Source of the DNA: Epiperipatus broadwayi | Lineage: Eukaryota > Onychophora > Udeonychophora > Euonychophora > Peripatidae | Reading direction: 5' to 3' | Length of the DNA stretch: 64,000 bases | NCBI GenBank assembly: GCA_028023455.1 | Contig: JAQFVV010012490.1 | Coordinates: 2,916,001-2,980,000, forward strand | In this document: piece after piece, positions 45,691-59,540 of the stretch | How the letters are laid out: each line of letters opens with the position of its first letter | Numbering within the stretch: the stretch's first letter is position 1 | Notes under the pieces: model-generated | Told to the model about the DNA's origin: nothing | Seen by the model: only the letters and a program-made list of their open reading frames with translations | The model's database searches: none | Made by a program: the position numbers and the translations under genes

Positions 45691-48600
45691 ATATTTACAT
45701 TTAGTAAAATTAATTAATTTGATTTGCCAGAATATTTATTAAGAAATATTATTTATTTAAAAAAATAACTATTCAGAATCTTTAAATAATTAAATATTTA
45801 CTTCATTAGATGTAGTCTATAAAATATATATGTGCTTGGTACACAGATAATGAAGTTAGTAAAATCAAATAATACTGCAATTTAATGAACTGAGCACTTT
45901 CGGGAATTTTATGCTCCCATAATCACATATATATTTAATATCTTTAGCAATATTAGTGAGTTTATCCATATATATTTGAGTTGTTTTCCAGGCACATATG
46001 TATTTATTATTTAAACTTAAATAAGCATTTTTTTGAAATCTCCAAAGTAATTAAAGAATAAATTTTCTTGAATGCAATGGTAATTGTACTTCAGCTATAT
46101 TAAGCTTTGATCTACATTTTCATTTGCTTTGATGAACAGATGTCCACTTTACTTTCTAAAAAGTCATATTGTATAGTTTCTTAACACAAATCATCATGCA
46201 TATATTGCAGTTAGTAATGAAAGAAATCTTTGTTATAAGTGAAATTTCTTTCAAAATGAGCAAAATATACACATAAAATGAACACACTTCAAAAGAAAGA
46301 GAATAAAAATGCAGAATTTTTTGTTTGATTACACAGGCTTCCAAGTAATTTGTTTGATTGACACAATATCTATCACTATTGTTATTTCATACATTCGAAT
46401 TGATTGTCTTGAAAATTCATTGAGTAATTATTATAAATAAATAAAATTTAAAATATCAATTATACACACACATACAAATAGTATTCATATATGTGAGAAT
46501 GTAACCTATTACTTGTTTATTAATGTTTCTTCATGTGAAACAGATAATATTATTTAGGCAAACTGTCCCTCCCCTTTTTTTTTTATAAAAAAAATGCTAA
46601 ACTTTAATGCATGTTGTTTTGTATTAAAAATAAATAAAATGAACTATGAATTTATTATTACAAGGCAAAATAAAATAAAATGAGTTGTAATTGTTACTTT
46701 GATTTTTTTTAAAATGTCATTATTTACTTATCAGAACTTAAAGTTTAAAAATACATATATATATTGCTGTTTTGTAAAAGCAAACATATATGTTCCTTTC
46801 TTTTGGAATTTTAAATAGTTTTAACTTTTGAGGAAGTTAATGTTGATTATTTTAAAAGATAAAGGAAATAAGTCACAAATTGTTTTATACTTGAAAATGT
46901 TGACAATAATTCTTTTGAAAATAGACAAAATATCATTTTGACTTTTATCAAAGATAATGCAAATATAAAGTGAAATTAAAGATGCCATCTAAATTGCAAT
47001 TCAATACTTAATGATCTCATTATGATAATGATCTAAACTCTAAATACAAAAAAAATTGTAGTAATAGATATGTAGATAACATGAATTGAGAGTGTAAACA
47101 ATATGGTACAATATATATCATTAGATATGTTTGCTATAATTTAAAATGTACACCCCTTATGTATATATATTGTATTTACATAATAATATGTGTATATAAG
47201 TGATGAAAAATATGAAATATTCTTTTAAGTGAAAAGTGTTTAACATTTTTACTTTGATTGGAAATTAAAAGAAATTAATGCACTAATCACTTTCCTAGAC
47301 ATTTAAAACAAATGTACAAAATTTCAACAAGTTATGTTGAACATGAATATTTTAAATATCAACTTTAAAATTTTTTAAATGTTATTAAATTAAAAGAAAA
47401 AAAATCTTCATTCGACTTCAACAAAAACATTTAAAAAATAATCTTATGATGAAAGTTGCTCAAAAGATTTACTTTAGAATGCACTTTTTAAAAAATTGTA
47501 ATAATTTAAAATTATTCAATTGTATTTTTTTCTTTTAGTCAACTTGAATTATTTATCTAATTCTTCAAAAATTTACATTGTGATAATTTCAAAAATAAAA
47601 TAATGATGTGAATAAAAGTCATTTTTTATATATTGTAACAGGTGTGTTACATGGTGTACAATAACAGTGTGTGTGTGTGCAAATATATATAAATTTGATT
47701 AAAAAAGTAGAAATAAACAGACAAAACAATTGCAGATATTTTTCTACATTTCCTTGAATAAAATAATCATAAGTAAAAGATTAAATAATTTTGAATTTAA
47801 AATTTTGTTATAAATAAACATTTAAAAAGGTTTAAATAAATATTTTTATTGAATTCTGATTTTGAAATTAAAAACAAGCATGGTTTATTTATGAAATCTT
47901 TTAATTAATGCTTGTTTATGTTTCACTATCTAGTTAGAAATCTTTGTAGATCATACTTTGATAAAATTCAAAGTTGCTTTCAAAAGAAGCTTTTCATTAA
48001 AAGTGATTTGAAAAGATTAGAGATAAAAACAGTTTTTAATTAATATATTTGTGTCACTCCACTTAATATAAAGTGATAAAAAGATTAGTTTAGTTTTGGC
48101 TAATTATAGTTTTTTGAAATGCAGAGTTGGTTTTCCAGAGTTAAAGAGAGCTTCCATGAAGATCTAAGGGAAGGCAAAGGGACAAATCCAGCAGCTAATC
48201 TATAGTTTACTACAGAGGAGTTTTGATTCACATGAAGCCAAATCTACTTTCTGTGTTCAGTAGCCTGCTTAAATGTGGACAAGATAGTTTGATTGCCTGA
48301 ACTCTAAGTGGAACCAAATAAATGCTAACAGTTAATGATTATGCCTTTCCCAATCATGACAATCCTGGACTATAACTCTCTCATCAAGAAAAAGCTTGTG
48401 GAAGAATTAATTTATATATATAATTTTAGCTATATGTATAAAAGCACATATAAATGTATATACAGTTGGTGGTGAGTAATGTTATATATAATGGGAACAA
48501 AATTTTAAATAATTTCTTTAGTAAAAATGATATTTTTAAAATCTATATTTTAAATTTAAAAATATTATAATTAAAAGCAACCTGCAATAGTGATATCTAT

Positions 48601-49690
48601 ATAGAGAGAATGCTTTTATTTAAATTGTTTGTTGAAAAAAGAGACATTTTAAATTTAAAGATGTTAATAATTAATCAATCAACCATTCATTAACTGTCAA
48701 AAAAATTGACTTTAGTTTTTTTTAAAGAAAAAAATAAAACTTTTTATGAAAGAATTTAATAACTGATTCATGTTATTTTATATATATACATAGATGTGAT
48801 TTTTATGTATATTCAAAATGAAATTAATTATGAAAGATCTTAATAATTTTATTATTTTGACAACTTCAAATATATTCATTTTATAGTATGTCACATGTCT
48901 GTGTGCATAAATGTCAATGCATGTTAGATAGACACATAGGTAAATTTTAATCATTCACTTATAAATTTATGGCAATATTAAATAATGAATTATATGGCTC
49001 ATATGTGCACAGATGATATATATGTATGTTTAAGTAAACCTAGCATAATGTATTTGTATCATTAAAATATAACTAAAATTTTAATCATGCAGTTTTATTT
49101 TATGGCAAGTCAAATATGCTCAGGAATTCTTATGCCACTTGTCTATATGAAATTTAATCATTTTTAAAATTTTATTAAATGTCAATTAAAATACATTCAT
49201 TGTATATTATAAAATATGTCTGTGCACACACATATATATGTGATGTATGTAAATTTATTAAGAGGTATTGTAAATCACAATGTGATAATTTTTTATTTTG
49301 GATATTAAACAAAATCATAAGAATTCTATGTGTATAGCCTTATTCTAGAGATCTTAACTTCATTTTTTTGTATTGTTATTAATAAACTTGTATTTCCTTG
49401 TTAAAATTATTCCAGTGAACTTGATTCTATGTTTTTTAGAATATTATATGTTACATCATCTCTTGATCACAGTAAGTTATAGAGCTTGTTCTCTGAGCTA
49501 GTTTTATGCATAATGATCTGATATATAAGAGGATGCATATTTAATGCAGGGGCATCCAGTGATGATGATGATATTCCCATTAATCATTCTAGTTGGCACA
49601 AAAAGAATATTCTTTAAATCCAAATGCACTACATTTTATTTAGTTTAGTCTCTATTAGAATTTAAATTTATAGTTGTCCAGTACATTAAT
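45691..49690. other. AT-rich stretch without a supported gene
   Basis: A slightly less AT-rich patch at 48.12-48.40 kb is unexplained. Short GT and TA tracts occur at about 47.67, 49.02 and 49.23 kb. Listed frames here are short and featureless. Confidence 0.4.
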
Positions 49691-49995
49691 GGTACTAAAT
49701 GGCCAGAACATTGATGATGATCAGCATGTTTTAATATCCAAGCATTATTGTTCTTATGATTCTATATTCTATGAGAGCACTTTAGTGTATGTATCCAAAT
49801 TATATTTAAATAATTGCCCCAAGCTGGAAAAGGCTAAATAGTTGGTCTACAGTAGACCCATTTCAAATCCAGTCACAAAATTGTCTGTTGATTTACTTTT
49901 ATTATTGATCATTCATGATGGTGGATGATTATTACTTATTTAGAATGCTGGTGGATTTATGGTTTAATATAATCATAGTTATTCTAGGGAGTTAA
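49690..49995 (+). repeat. Dispersed repeat, family F (copy 2)
   Basis: Partner of 26.76-27.07 kb in direct orientation (GGCTAAATAGTTGGTCTACAG, AATCCAGTCACAAAATTG, GCTGATCTCT). Function unknown. Confidence 0.6.
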
Positions 49996-51540
49996 CTGGG
50001 CTGATCTCTGAGAGTTCTCAAAATCTATTGTGCTTTATAATATATAACATTACTTATATATTTTGTGAAATTAAACATTACTTCAATATCTATTACTTTG
50101 ACATTTTATACTTATATATTTTAAATTTATATTAAGTTTCATTATTTGAAATATTTATTTTGTTACTTGGGATTGATGATAAATTTTCCATCACTTCAGG
50201 TTCACTCCATTTAATCACCCATCCCATTATATATGTAATTGTCAATTTAGACTATATGTAAACTATTTTATTATACTTATTGTTTTAAAACAAAAATAAA
50301 ATAATGTGTAGCTTAATTCATAAAATTATAATCTTACCGAAATGCTTTTTAAAGAAAGACAACAAATGCAAAAAAAATTCAATTGACTATTGTTCTATGA
50401 TGGTTAGGGACCCAAAATTATTTTTAAAAATATATTTTTATATATTTATTTTATTAACAAAAAAGCAGGTTTAATAAAACAGTCGATTACTTAATAATAA
50501 TTTTAATGATATTTATCTATAGTACATAACTTTTATTAAAAAGCTTATTGAAAGAAATTTTAATAACAATGTGTAAAGCAATAGAGGGGCATTGTTGACA
50601 ATTTGATCTGAGAGAAAGGAAATTATTTGCAGTTTTATCGAAATTTCTCCAAAAACTTTGATTTGTAAATTATTCTTATGGTGTGCACATTGTAAGATTA
50701 TTTTTTTATAAATATCATATACTCTTAGAACTATGTATTTGGTACTCATGGTTTATTTATAACTTATTAAAATTATTAGCTGACTCCTTTGCACAAAAGT
50801 TTTTTTTCAAAAACTTTTTATGTTTCAAAGGGAATTTATTCAGGAAAAAAAATTACAGATAAACATATTTAGTTTTACAAGATTAGTAATTGAGATTGCA
50901 TTGTTTATAGATTTAAAAAAATCACAGTAATTGGTAAAAGAACTAGAATGATTTGTTGACAATGATGAAAATAAATGGGTAAGAATAACTCATTACAAGT
51001 TAGAAATCTGCCATATGAGAGACCAAATGTTGCATATACATCTGGTAGAGAGATATTTTGTCTTTTAATTATTTCAAGTTTATTTTTAAAATTGTTTGAG
51101 TGTCTCTACTATTACTATTATAGAGAAATATGCTCCTTGTACATCAGAGTGCATAGAGTATAAATGTAGTAGTGTGGATTTCCACAAAGTTTGCATTTGG
51201 CAATGATTGTATGAGTAAGTTTTTCTTTTTCTTATGCATAATATTATATATAATTTCTGGCAGGTTCTAGCCTGTTGTATTTAAACAGGAAATGATTTGA
51301 TCATCCTTTCTCTGTAGCATAGGGTATAAATGTTATCAATGTTGTTATATTATCTTTTGTATTTTTGGGGCTAATGGACTATTAGAAATAAATATATATA
51401 TATATACTGATGGATTGTTTCAATTCGATCTCCTACTAACTATTTTTGTTTTATTTCAAAAATCCATTATTCTTGATCACTTTAGTAAAAAAAACCAACT
51501 CTAATTTGTCATTTAATTTTGCAATATTTTAAAATTTTAT
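49996..51540. other. AT-rich stretch, nothing recognised
   Basis: TA tract at about 51.39 kb. The frames at 50513-50749 and 50975-51163 have no recognisable domain or splice context. Confidence 0.4.
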
Positions 51541-51560
51541 CAAAAACTATTCTTATTTTG

Positions 51561-51655
51561 TCAAGCGTTGGTGGCTGAGTAGTCAGCACAGCTGCCTTAC
51601 AAGAAATTGTCCCAGGTTCATGGGTTTGCTTCCAGGCCGATGCTTTGACACATGA
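51561..51655 (+). mobile_element. tRNA-derived SINE, copy 3
   Basis: AAGCGTTGGTGGCTGAGTAG (A-box region), GCTGCCTTACAAG, a diverged T arm around GGGTTTGCTTCC, and GATGCTTTGACACATG followed by an A-tail. It is flanked by an imperfect duplication of about 17 bp (AAAACTATTCTTATTTT against AAAACTCTTCTTATTTT). It is more diverged than copy 1. Confidence 0.85.
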
Positions 51656-51679
51656 AAAAAAAAACTCTTCTTATTTTAA

Positions 51680-52950
51680 ATTAAAAAATATTAGTCTGAG
51701 AATATATATAATCATTAAATGATATATTTATTCTTATTTTTAAATAATTAAAAAATAAATATTTTAAAAACTTCTCAGTTTTAAATTTTTAATATAGTCT
51801 CTATTGATAGATATAACCCTAAAATCTCTGGTAGTGGATGATTCTTTGAGATTTAAAAATTTTAAAAAGTATAAAAGCATCCTTGGACAAAAAAAAATCT
51901 GGAAATTGCTAATCCAAAAATATTATTTTCATGCATTGAAATGATCCCACATTGTAATACTAAAAAAAAAAAATATTAAGTTAAAATAGTGTTGTTCCAC
52001 TATATTAGAATGTTATATAAGCCATTTCTTCAAATCAGTGGTAAAAGTAAAAATTGTAATTCTTTTTTATTTATTTTTTTCACAAAATATAAAAGACTTC
52101 TTTTTAATTTTTTTAGGAAGTGGTAATAGCCATAATAACTATCACCAATTCACTTTGAAAATATGGTTAAAACATATTTCAGTTATAAGTATGTTTAAGT
52201 TGAGAGAACCTAAACTTTTACATACCAATACTTTCAATAGTCAAAATAATCACCTGCAAACATTTATTCTAAACATACATATAATATTTGCTCTTGTACG
52301 ATTGTATTTCCACAAATGTAATTAAAAATAAAATAAAAACAAACTCTTTATAAAAAAAATAGATATTAATCCCAGAAACATTGAGTGAAACAGATAATAA
52401 ACATATTCTAAATGCATTTTCGGTGCTGAACAATCTTATCAAAAACAAGGCAACAATAACATCAATCTATCATCAACATGTTTCACTGAAGGTCAAAATA
52501 ATTTTTAAATTATGGCCCCAAATTTGTGGAATTGAAATGAAGTAACCCAACTAACAGAATTGGTGCTTATTTTGAAATGAGTTATTTATTAAAAAATAAA
52601 TAAAGATTTAACTTTTAAACAATCCTCTTGTTTTCTTGTTTATTTCAATGTATGCTTCAGAAAATGATACTTCTTCTTGAATTAGTTCATATAAGACTTT
52701 ATAAATATGGCTGAATCAAAAAAATATTATTTGCCTGAAAGAAGACAAAAGCAATAGATGTGTACTTTTAAATCAGAATGTATATTACAGTAAAGTAAAT
52801 GATTAAATTCCATTATATAAAAGTTAACAAAAATAATATCAAATCATCTAGAAATAAATTTATAAATAATGTCTAATTGTAATTATAAATTTTGATGCTT
52901 TATCTCTAAAGAAATGTAATAACAAATACACAGGATATATAGCACAAAGC
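51680..52950. other. AT-rich stretch, no supported gene
   Basis: A 95-codon plus frame at 52038-52325 has AT-driven composition and no domain. Nothing else seen. Confidence 0.35.
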
Positions 52951-52955
52951 TTTAA

Positions 52956-53900
52956 CAATGTTAATTAAGCATAAAGTGTTTAGCATGCTTTTGCCTTAGA
53001 AAAGCCATAAATGTAGCTGTAATTGTGATGGGAGTGTGGGTGTATATATATATTGTGTGCAGGCTAATTTACATAATATTTGCATTTAAAATTATGTACG
53101 TTAGATAGGCCATTTTTTGGAAAGGGGGATAGCGGATTTCCTTTTGTTAATGATGTGTTTGCCCCTTAAAGTGTGCCTTGCATTTCTGAACTTTGCAATA
53201 TTGGCTAGAAGAATTCAGCTTTACTGCAAATGATTAAAATTTTTTACAAAGGAAAGTGACACCCCCTTTCCCCATAAACAAAAACCTTGGATTTCTCTTC
53301 CATGCATACCCAGCATTACTCACTGCATCCTCAAAATCACCATAGTCATACATCAAGTTGCATTTTGCACATCACTTTCCTTACATAGTTTACTCATCAA
53401 CTCAAAGGACAGACTGCCAACTAAGTTCCACTCTTGAATAGTTTACAAAATTAAATACCAAGATCCAGCCTGTCCTTCTGTCTACCATGGTAAATCTCCG
53501 GCCAACTTATCAACCCCTACTGCTCAGCACTCATATCTCTATAATAAAGCCAAAACATACACAGATACTTGCTCAATCTTCTTCAACCACTTCTCCATAA
53601 TTGGCTATTTCTTTGAGCCCACCCATTTCAATGTTAACTACAAACACAATGATGCCAAACGCAAAATCAAAAGAGCATGGCACCTTTCAAGAGATAACCA
53701 TGCCATAAACAAAAGGGAGTCCTGTGTCCTCCTTTTCAAAAATGACCTATCCAGCCTACATAACCTTAAATGCAAATGTTATGTAAATTATACTGCACAC
53801 AATATATATATACACCCACACTCCCATCACAATTACTAATACATTTATGACTTTTCTAAATTAAAAGCATGCTAAGCATTTCATGCTTAATTAACTTATT
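52956..53900. mobile_element. Terminal-inverted-repeat element, about 945 bp
   Basis: Arms of about 137 bp (52956-53091 and 53764-53900) pair with a few mismatches, around GTAATTGTGATGGGAGTGTG and TATTGTGTGCAG. The 670-bp interior is less AT-rich than its surroundings. The outer end (AAGCATGCTAAGCA..TGCTTAATTAA) faintly resembles the B/D end motif. No catalytic transposase motif is visible. It could be a DNA transposon derivative or another fold-back. Confidence 0.7.
53438..53839 (+). pseudogene. Open coding-like frame without Met inside the TIR element
   Basis: Stop-to-stop frame of 133 codons with no ATG. It includes HFSIIGYFFEPTHFNVNYKH and DAKRKIKRAWHLSRDNHAIN. The mixed, non-AT-driven composition suggests ancestral coding. 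The last 25 codons run into the right inverted repeat. I do not recognise the family. The absence of Met and the short length argue that it is a fragment. Confidence 0.3.
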
Positions 53901-54042
53901 AAAATAATGTCTAGCAAAAATAAGAAAATAAAGTTTTTTCAAGAGATACACATTTGTAGGTATACCTGTCTCCAGTAATAAGACCATGTGTTTTCACAAA
54001 TATTTAATTGCATAAAGAAAATTAACTTTTAAGATCTTATGG

Positions 54043-54354
54043 TTGGCTTTTTGGAGTTCATATTATGAAGAGACTACAAAAGTGTTGAGTATTGGTAAAT
54101 TAGCAATTAAAAAATCATCTTTTGAGTTCATTAATATTTTTAATTTAGTTGATATCAGTGATAACTTCAAAATGGCATTTTTTTATGACAAAGATTTGTA
54201 TGGTTTAGTTAATTGTGGTTTTTCTCTAAAAATTATTCACCATTTGTTTAATGAAAATAATTTTGAAGAGAAAAAGAAATTTTACCATGGATTGTTTCCA
54301 ATTGGGTTAGTTAAGATATTACTATTTCTTTCAATGGTCAATTTTATAAATTGA
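54043..54354 (+). pseudogene. Unassigned 103-codon frame
   Basis: The frame starts at TTG, not ATG, and reads SSYYEETTKVLSIGKLAIKK, later FKMAFFYDKDLYGL and KKKFYHGLFPIGLV. Amino-acid use is somewhat protein-like for this AT content. No domain, signal or splice context is recognised. It could be a decayed transposon or chance. Confidence 0.2.
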
Positions 54355-54359
54355 AACAT

Positions 54360-56740
54360 TTACGGCCATTGGAAATTTTAGTAAGTGCTTTAAGCTGTAA
54401 CCTATCAGTTAAATCATATTGAGGAAAAAGTGTACAACCTATATTGAATAATAACAATAATATTATACACATGAGATATGTTGATCCTGTTTTTTATTTG
54501 TGATCCTTTGGAAATAATTTTGGACATTTTTGATAAATTGAATGATGATTATTACTAAACTTGTCTATTAAACATTCAAATCTATAAAATTATAATTCCT
54601 GTGCTAAAAGTTTTGAAATCTGCATATTTATAATTTGCATATATATAAAAGATTTAGAATTAATGTATTACTTAACATTAATAGATTTAATTCACATCAT
54701 ATAATTCAAAGAATTTCTAGTACTCTTTAAATTACTGTTAAGTTAAAATTAATAGCTGAGGTGAAACTTTAAGTTTATTATTAGTAAGCTTCTATTTTAT
54801 GGACTTAGCACAGACTAACTGTATCTACTAGTATTTACTAATATAACCAGACTTATTCATCTTACAAGCTTTAGAATACACTGAAAATCATTTAATAAAC
54901 AGAAGACCTAAACTAATATAAATTATTGCAGGTTGTATTGTTTGGAAAATTAATATTAAGCAATTTAAATAAGGGAAACAAAATATCATATAAGCCAGAT
55001 GCTCTTTAACATCTGTTTTAATACTAATCAAATAAATATCACTAAATGCCCTGGTAGGAATCACGCATTTACTGACATTAGTGATTGAAATTTAATAACT
55101 AACTAGTAGGAATAGGCATCTACCTGGTAAATAACAATAGTAAGGAATGTAAGTGGCAGGAACAATATCTATGTTAACATTTATTTATAAACAATCAAAG
55201 AATATATATATAACACATATATACAGTAGGAATGGTGGCATTTCTGGATAAATACTACTCAAACTAAGTCACTGAGTGTGGCACAAAAACATCTCTGTAC
55301 CCTCTCCTTTTGGACAATAAAATTTTATATATACAAAACAGCCTAAAATAATTTAGTTCAAAAACTTTAAAATATACAAAATATCTTTTTCAATGCCTGT
55401 CTATCCCAGACCTGTGAGGATATTTTGCTTAAACACTGTAAACTTTTATAACTATTAAAAACAATCTTACTTTATTTAATGTTTCTCTGCAGCTTTTTAT
55501 TCTTTCCAGAAGCCATTAATCCCCATTATTTAGATTAATGGTCGAATTATTATTCTAATTCTTTATACATTGACGACTAGTGGAAATGATTATATAATAT
55601 TTTAATAATTAACTAAATAATACTGAAGAAAATTTTAGCAAATGGTGAGGGTTTGATTGGCTAATTATTTTATTATATATATTCTGCTAGACCACTTGAA
55701 CTATGGCATGCTAATAAAATTAAGAAATCCATCACCATTCTGTTGTCTATATATTCAAACCTGGTCCGTTTGCATCCTCACTTCCGGGCAGTATATTATA
55801 TTAAATAAAACGGGTTCTAGCTCAGTTAATAATTAATAAATAAAATATTCAGCATTAAAATTAAATGTTTTACTAGCTCAAATTTAAAATACGAATAAGT
55901 TCAGTTTATAAAAATAAATTAAATAAATATTTAATATTTTCATGAGACTTGGAAGTGAAAATACAGGTGACAAGATAGATTACATTGAGCCAATATCCTA
56001 CAGGATACTACCTCAATGGCATAAGAACACTACCCCCCCCCCCTATTATCATTTCAAATAACAAACTTATAGTATTCTTACGACTTTAATAACTTCTATT
56101 CACTAAGATTAAGCTAACAATTAAATCTTAATCTTCTATTCATAATAATTTAGCTCCATAAAATCTCAGGTACATAAAAAAATTTATTCTAAGTTAATAA
56201 AATTAAGGTAGTAAAATATGAGAAGGGATTTTATGTCACAATCTACTACACTTAAACTAATAATAACAAATAATAATAATAATCTTCATTGTATGAACTA
56301 ATTCTGTATATCTTTCTTTCTCTATATTTTTACCATAATATAATATAATCTTTTATCTTCATGTAATAATATAATAAATACGTGGTAGCATTTAATAATC
56401 TGACAAACAAAAGTGTGTGGCAACGGATAGTATATAATTCGATATAATATTATGATAACTAATTTATGACCATAAGATAATGTAAAATTATGATTACTTA
56501 AACAGGATACAGCAATGCATATGTGATAGCAGCACCTCTCCACAAATGTTGAGGAATACTGGATGAATATGCTGTGTATGTTTTTGCTTAAGGAATTACA
56601 TTTAAGAAATTTAGAGTATGCTTCAATAAAAATTATAATCTTTATAGTGTACATAATTTATTTTTCAAATATTTCCGTTTTATTAAGATAAAAAAATATA
56701 TATATATTTCGAGAATAAAAAAAAAAACCAATAAAAAAAG
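54360..56740. other. AT-rich stretch, nothing recognised
   Basis: C-run at 56.03-56.04 kb. The 110-codon minus frame at 56322-56654 has no recognisable domain. Confidence 0.4.
56733..56739 (-). terminator. Pol III terminator (T7) of tRNA-Ser
   Basis: Seven A residues on the plus strand give a T7 run on the minus strand, about 10 nt after the tRNA 3' end. A second run of T follows at about 56.72 kb. This is the standard RNA polymerase III stop. Confidence 0.8.
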
Positions 56741-56748
56741 TCCGTTCT

Positions 56749-56830
56749 CGACGAGGATGGGATTCGAACCCACGCGGGCAGAGCCCAATGGATTAGCAGT
56801 CCATCGCCTTAACCACTCGGCCACCTCGTC
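56749..56830 (-). tRNA. tRNA-Ser (anticodon GCT)
   Basis: 82-nt class II tRNA without an intron. The acceptor stem is GACGAGG/CCTCGTC with discriminator G. The D arm carries the A box TGGCCGAGTGGTTAAGGCG. The anticodon stem-loop is TGGACTGCTAATCCA, with anticodon GCT at plus-strand 56795-56797. A long variable arm GGGCTCTGCCC is typical of serine tRNAs, and the T arm has B box GGTTCGAATCC. All stems pair, so the gene looks functional and decodes AGC/AGU. CCA is not encoded, as usual in animals. Confidence 0.97.
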
Positions 56831-58420
56831 AGTTGTCCTAAGATGTTCAAAATACTGTACTTAACAGAGTATAAAGAACTTATTTTTAAATTTTAATGAA
56901 AATATTAATAGGAATATTACTTTAACAAATATTTTTTTATTCTTAAGTCAAATTCTAATAACATGCTATGTTTTAGTTTTTATATTGACATGCATTTCGT
57001 AAGATAATTAAAAATAGTTTTTATCGCAACGATAAGTAGATAGATAATCAACTTTTTTGCTAATTCATAAAAAATTTACGTTATATAATTTGACGGTAAA
57101 ATACTGTTATACGATACTTCACTGATTTTATTAAGTCTATACATCACGCTTACATTTTGTATAATTCTGAAGATTGCTTTATCATTCAAATACACTTAAT
57201 GTAGCAACGATTAACTGGGTATATTTTATACTTCTTGAGGATTTATAAAATAATGTGTTTCAAAAATATTTTAAACTCTGTACATTAATGACGTAAAGAA
57301 TTCTTGGAAGTTTGATGTGGCTATAAACTTGAAATACTAGAATTAACCGAGTTAAGAAAGTACAGTACTGAGAAAAAAATGCAAATTTCTTACTACCGAC
57401 GACAATAAAATATGCTTGATTTCGGTATTGTATTGGCTGATTACTCTACTTGATATGTTAGGAAACAATATGCATACATAAAACTTTTACGAAATAGAAA
57501 AAATCATGAATCCATAAACCATCATGGAATTTTATCTAATAGATAGAAAAATAGTTTAATACTATGTAGAACTAATCTATACTTAAGCTAATTTTCATAC
57601 TTTCATTTTAAAGAGAAAGAAAACTTGTTTTTTTATGTTAAACCTACGAATATCCAGTTCGAAAATTCCCTAGAGATGGGAGTAAGCGGGGGGGGGGGGA
57701 TTTTTCCTTTTCGAACGAATGTTTACTGACAACTGAACATTGACGTTAAATAACGTAATATTGCGTTAAGTCTAATTAGAACGTTACAAATGAGAATAGA
57801 AAGGCTGCTACAAATTTTTCTTTAATTGTTGATCTAATCGAAAATAAACTCATAACTATTGATATGTTAAATTTTACGTATTTAAAACCTTTTTTTTAAT
57901 GCTATTGAATTAATTTATCAAGTAAATTAGTTATATTTCAAGCATCGGATGTCAATTTATAGCTAAATCATTATTTTATTATTTCTGGTAGTTTTGATCT
58001 AATACTGCGGCTACGGGTGTCATAAACGAAAGATCTTCAAATACATGTGCGGAGTGATTAAATGTGAAGCTTTCTTTCTACATATGAATATTTAAATAAT
58101 GCATGGAAACGTAAATAATCATGAAAGTAATATTTTAAATAGTCCAATCTTGGCCTTTAGATTTCATTGCGCTCGCCTATTACTGAAACTTGAAACCTGG
58201 ACTAAGGAAAGTTTATCCAAAATATAAGATTTAACTTTCTTACAATATCTTTTAATGAAACTCATTTAAAAAAACATCTTTTTTATCATTATTGATAGTT
58301 ATAATACTATAAATAACGTAAACTTTATGAACACCTGATATATCATTTTTGAATTATATAGACTGAAGAGAAAAATCAATTCTTTGGGGAAATGTGCATT
58401 TGCAAAAATAAATTAACACT
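56831..58420. other. CpG-retaining unique sequence
   Basis: No gene is recognised, but CpG is about five times more frequent than in the rest of the window (by eye about 35 between 57.0 and 58.3 kb, against four or five per kb at 9-10 kb). Examples are CTACCGACGAC, GCGGCTACGGG and TGCGCTCGCC. No repeat arms are present. A G-run lies at 57.69 kb. Confidence 0.5.
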
Positions 58421-59320
58421 AAGAGCTCCTATGCCACATTTAAATTGTCGTAGGCTTACAAACAGGCACGTTTTTTATGTATAGTTTTGAAAAAATTAAA
58501 TATTTAAAATTTGTGAGAGGCAAAAAAAAAATTTAATACAATTTAAATGTTTAACTATGTGAAATTGATCAAATTTCTGATAAATAACGGTAGCTTTACA
58601 AAAAAAAATATTTTTTTTTGTTATTATATTATTCACTAGGGGCCCCCTATATAGTGTTTTTTAATTATGGTACTTTATTTTATTCAACTTTAAAAAATTA
58701 ATTTATTTATGAGAGGTGAAAAATTTAGTTAATATCTCAGACTATTCTATATAAAAGCACATTCGTGAACTTAAATTGGGTACTAACCTAACATCTGCAG
58801 TAACTAAATGTTAGTATCTATTTCCAATTAGTTAAATATTCCAGTCTTCAAATTATGTTTTCTTGGTTTATATCTTGCAAATTAGGAAGACAACTCGTAA
58901 AAGTTAAATTATACTACTTGAATTTTTATTTATTTCAGAATGCATGTCTAGAATTGGTTCATAGTACATGTCCAGAGATTGAGTGAGATTAATGAAACAT
59001 TACTAAAAAAATATAAAGTATATCATTTGGTTATTTAAAAAAAAAACCTCTTTAAGGTATTAATGATTTTCACAAACATAAAATTGTTCAGATCTGTAGT
59101 TTAGTTTCAACCCGCCTCTGTAATACTAGATCCCTATTTATTGAAATAACTGCAAGTTCAGGCCAAGACTACAACATTATACAAGGTAATCCCAAACAAC
59201 AAACTGTCACAAAATATTGATCAGGAAGCTATGCTTTTAATGATTCAAGGGCTTAGGCTTCAATGTTTTCATTATAGCCAATGTCAATATTCACTGCTAA
59301 TTTTGTAATTTGATAACTAA
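58421..59320. other. AT-rich stretch, nothing recognised
   Basis: No gene or repeat seen. CpG declines towards the right. Confidence 0.4.
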
Positions 59321-59490
59321 CCCTAAGACATTAAGTATCACATGATCACATTTCCTATACTAGCACATTAATTGTTGATAAACAGAGCAAAACTCTCCAT
59401 ACAGTATTGCCACCTGTGCTAAACAGAGTAATCAATGGATGCCAGAAGGCTTGTGCATAAAATCTCTATCTAATGCCTACTCATCCAATA

Positions 59491-59532
59491 TCCCCAGACT
59501 AGTTTCTGGCTTGTGGCCTTCATCAGTGAGGA
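59491..59532 (-). ncRNA. Hammerhead ribozyme-like motif, family C inverted arm
   Basis: On the minus strand: TCCTCA, CTGATGA, A-GGC-CACAA-GCC-A (3-bp stem II with an A.A mismatch at the closing position), GAAA, ACTAGT, C, TGGGGA. Stem I pairs over 6 positions with one wobble. The core is complete, but the A.A mismatch at 10.1/11.1 probably slows cleavage. Confidence 0.55.
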
Positions 59533-59540
59533 GCTTTGGA

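Noticed and set aside
56642-56824. 60-codon minus frame starting MAEWLRRW
   Set aside because: This is the well-known spurious translation of a tRNA gene, here tRNA-Ser(GCT).
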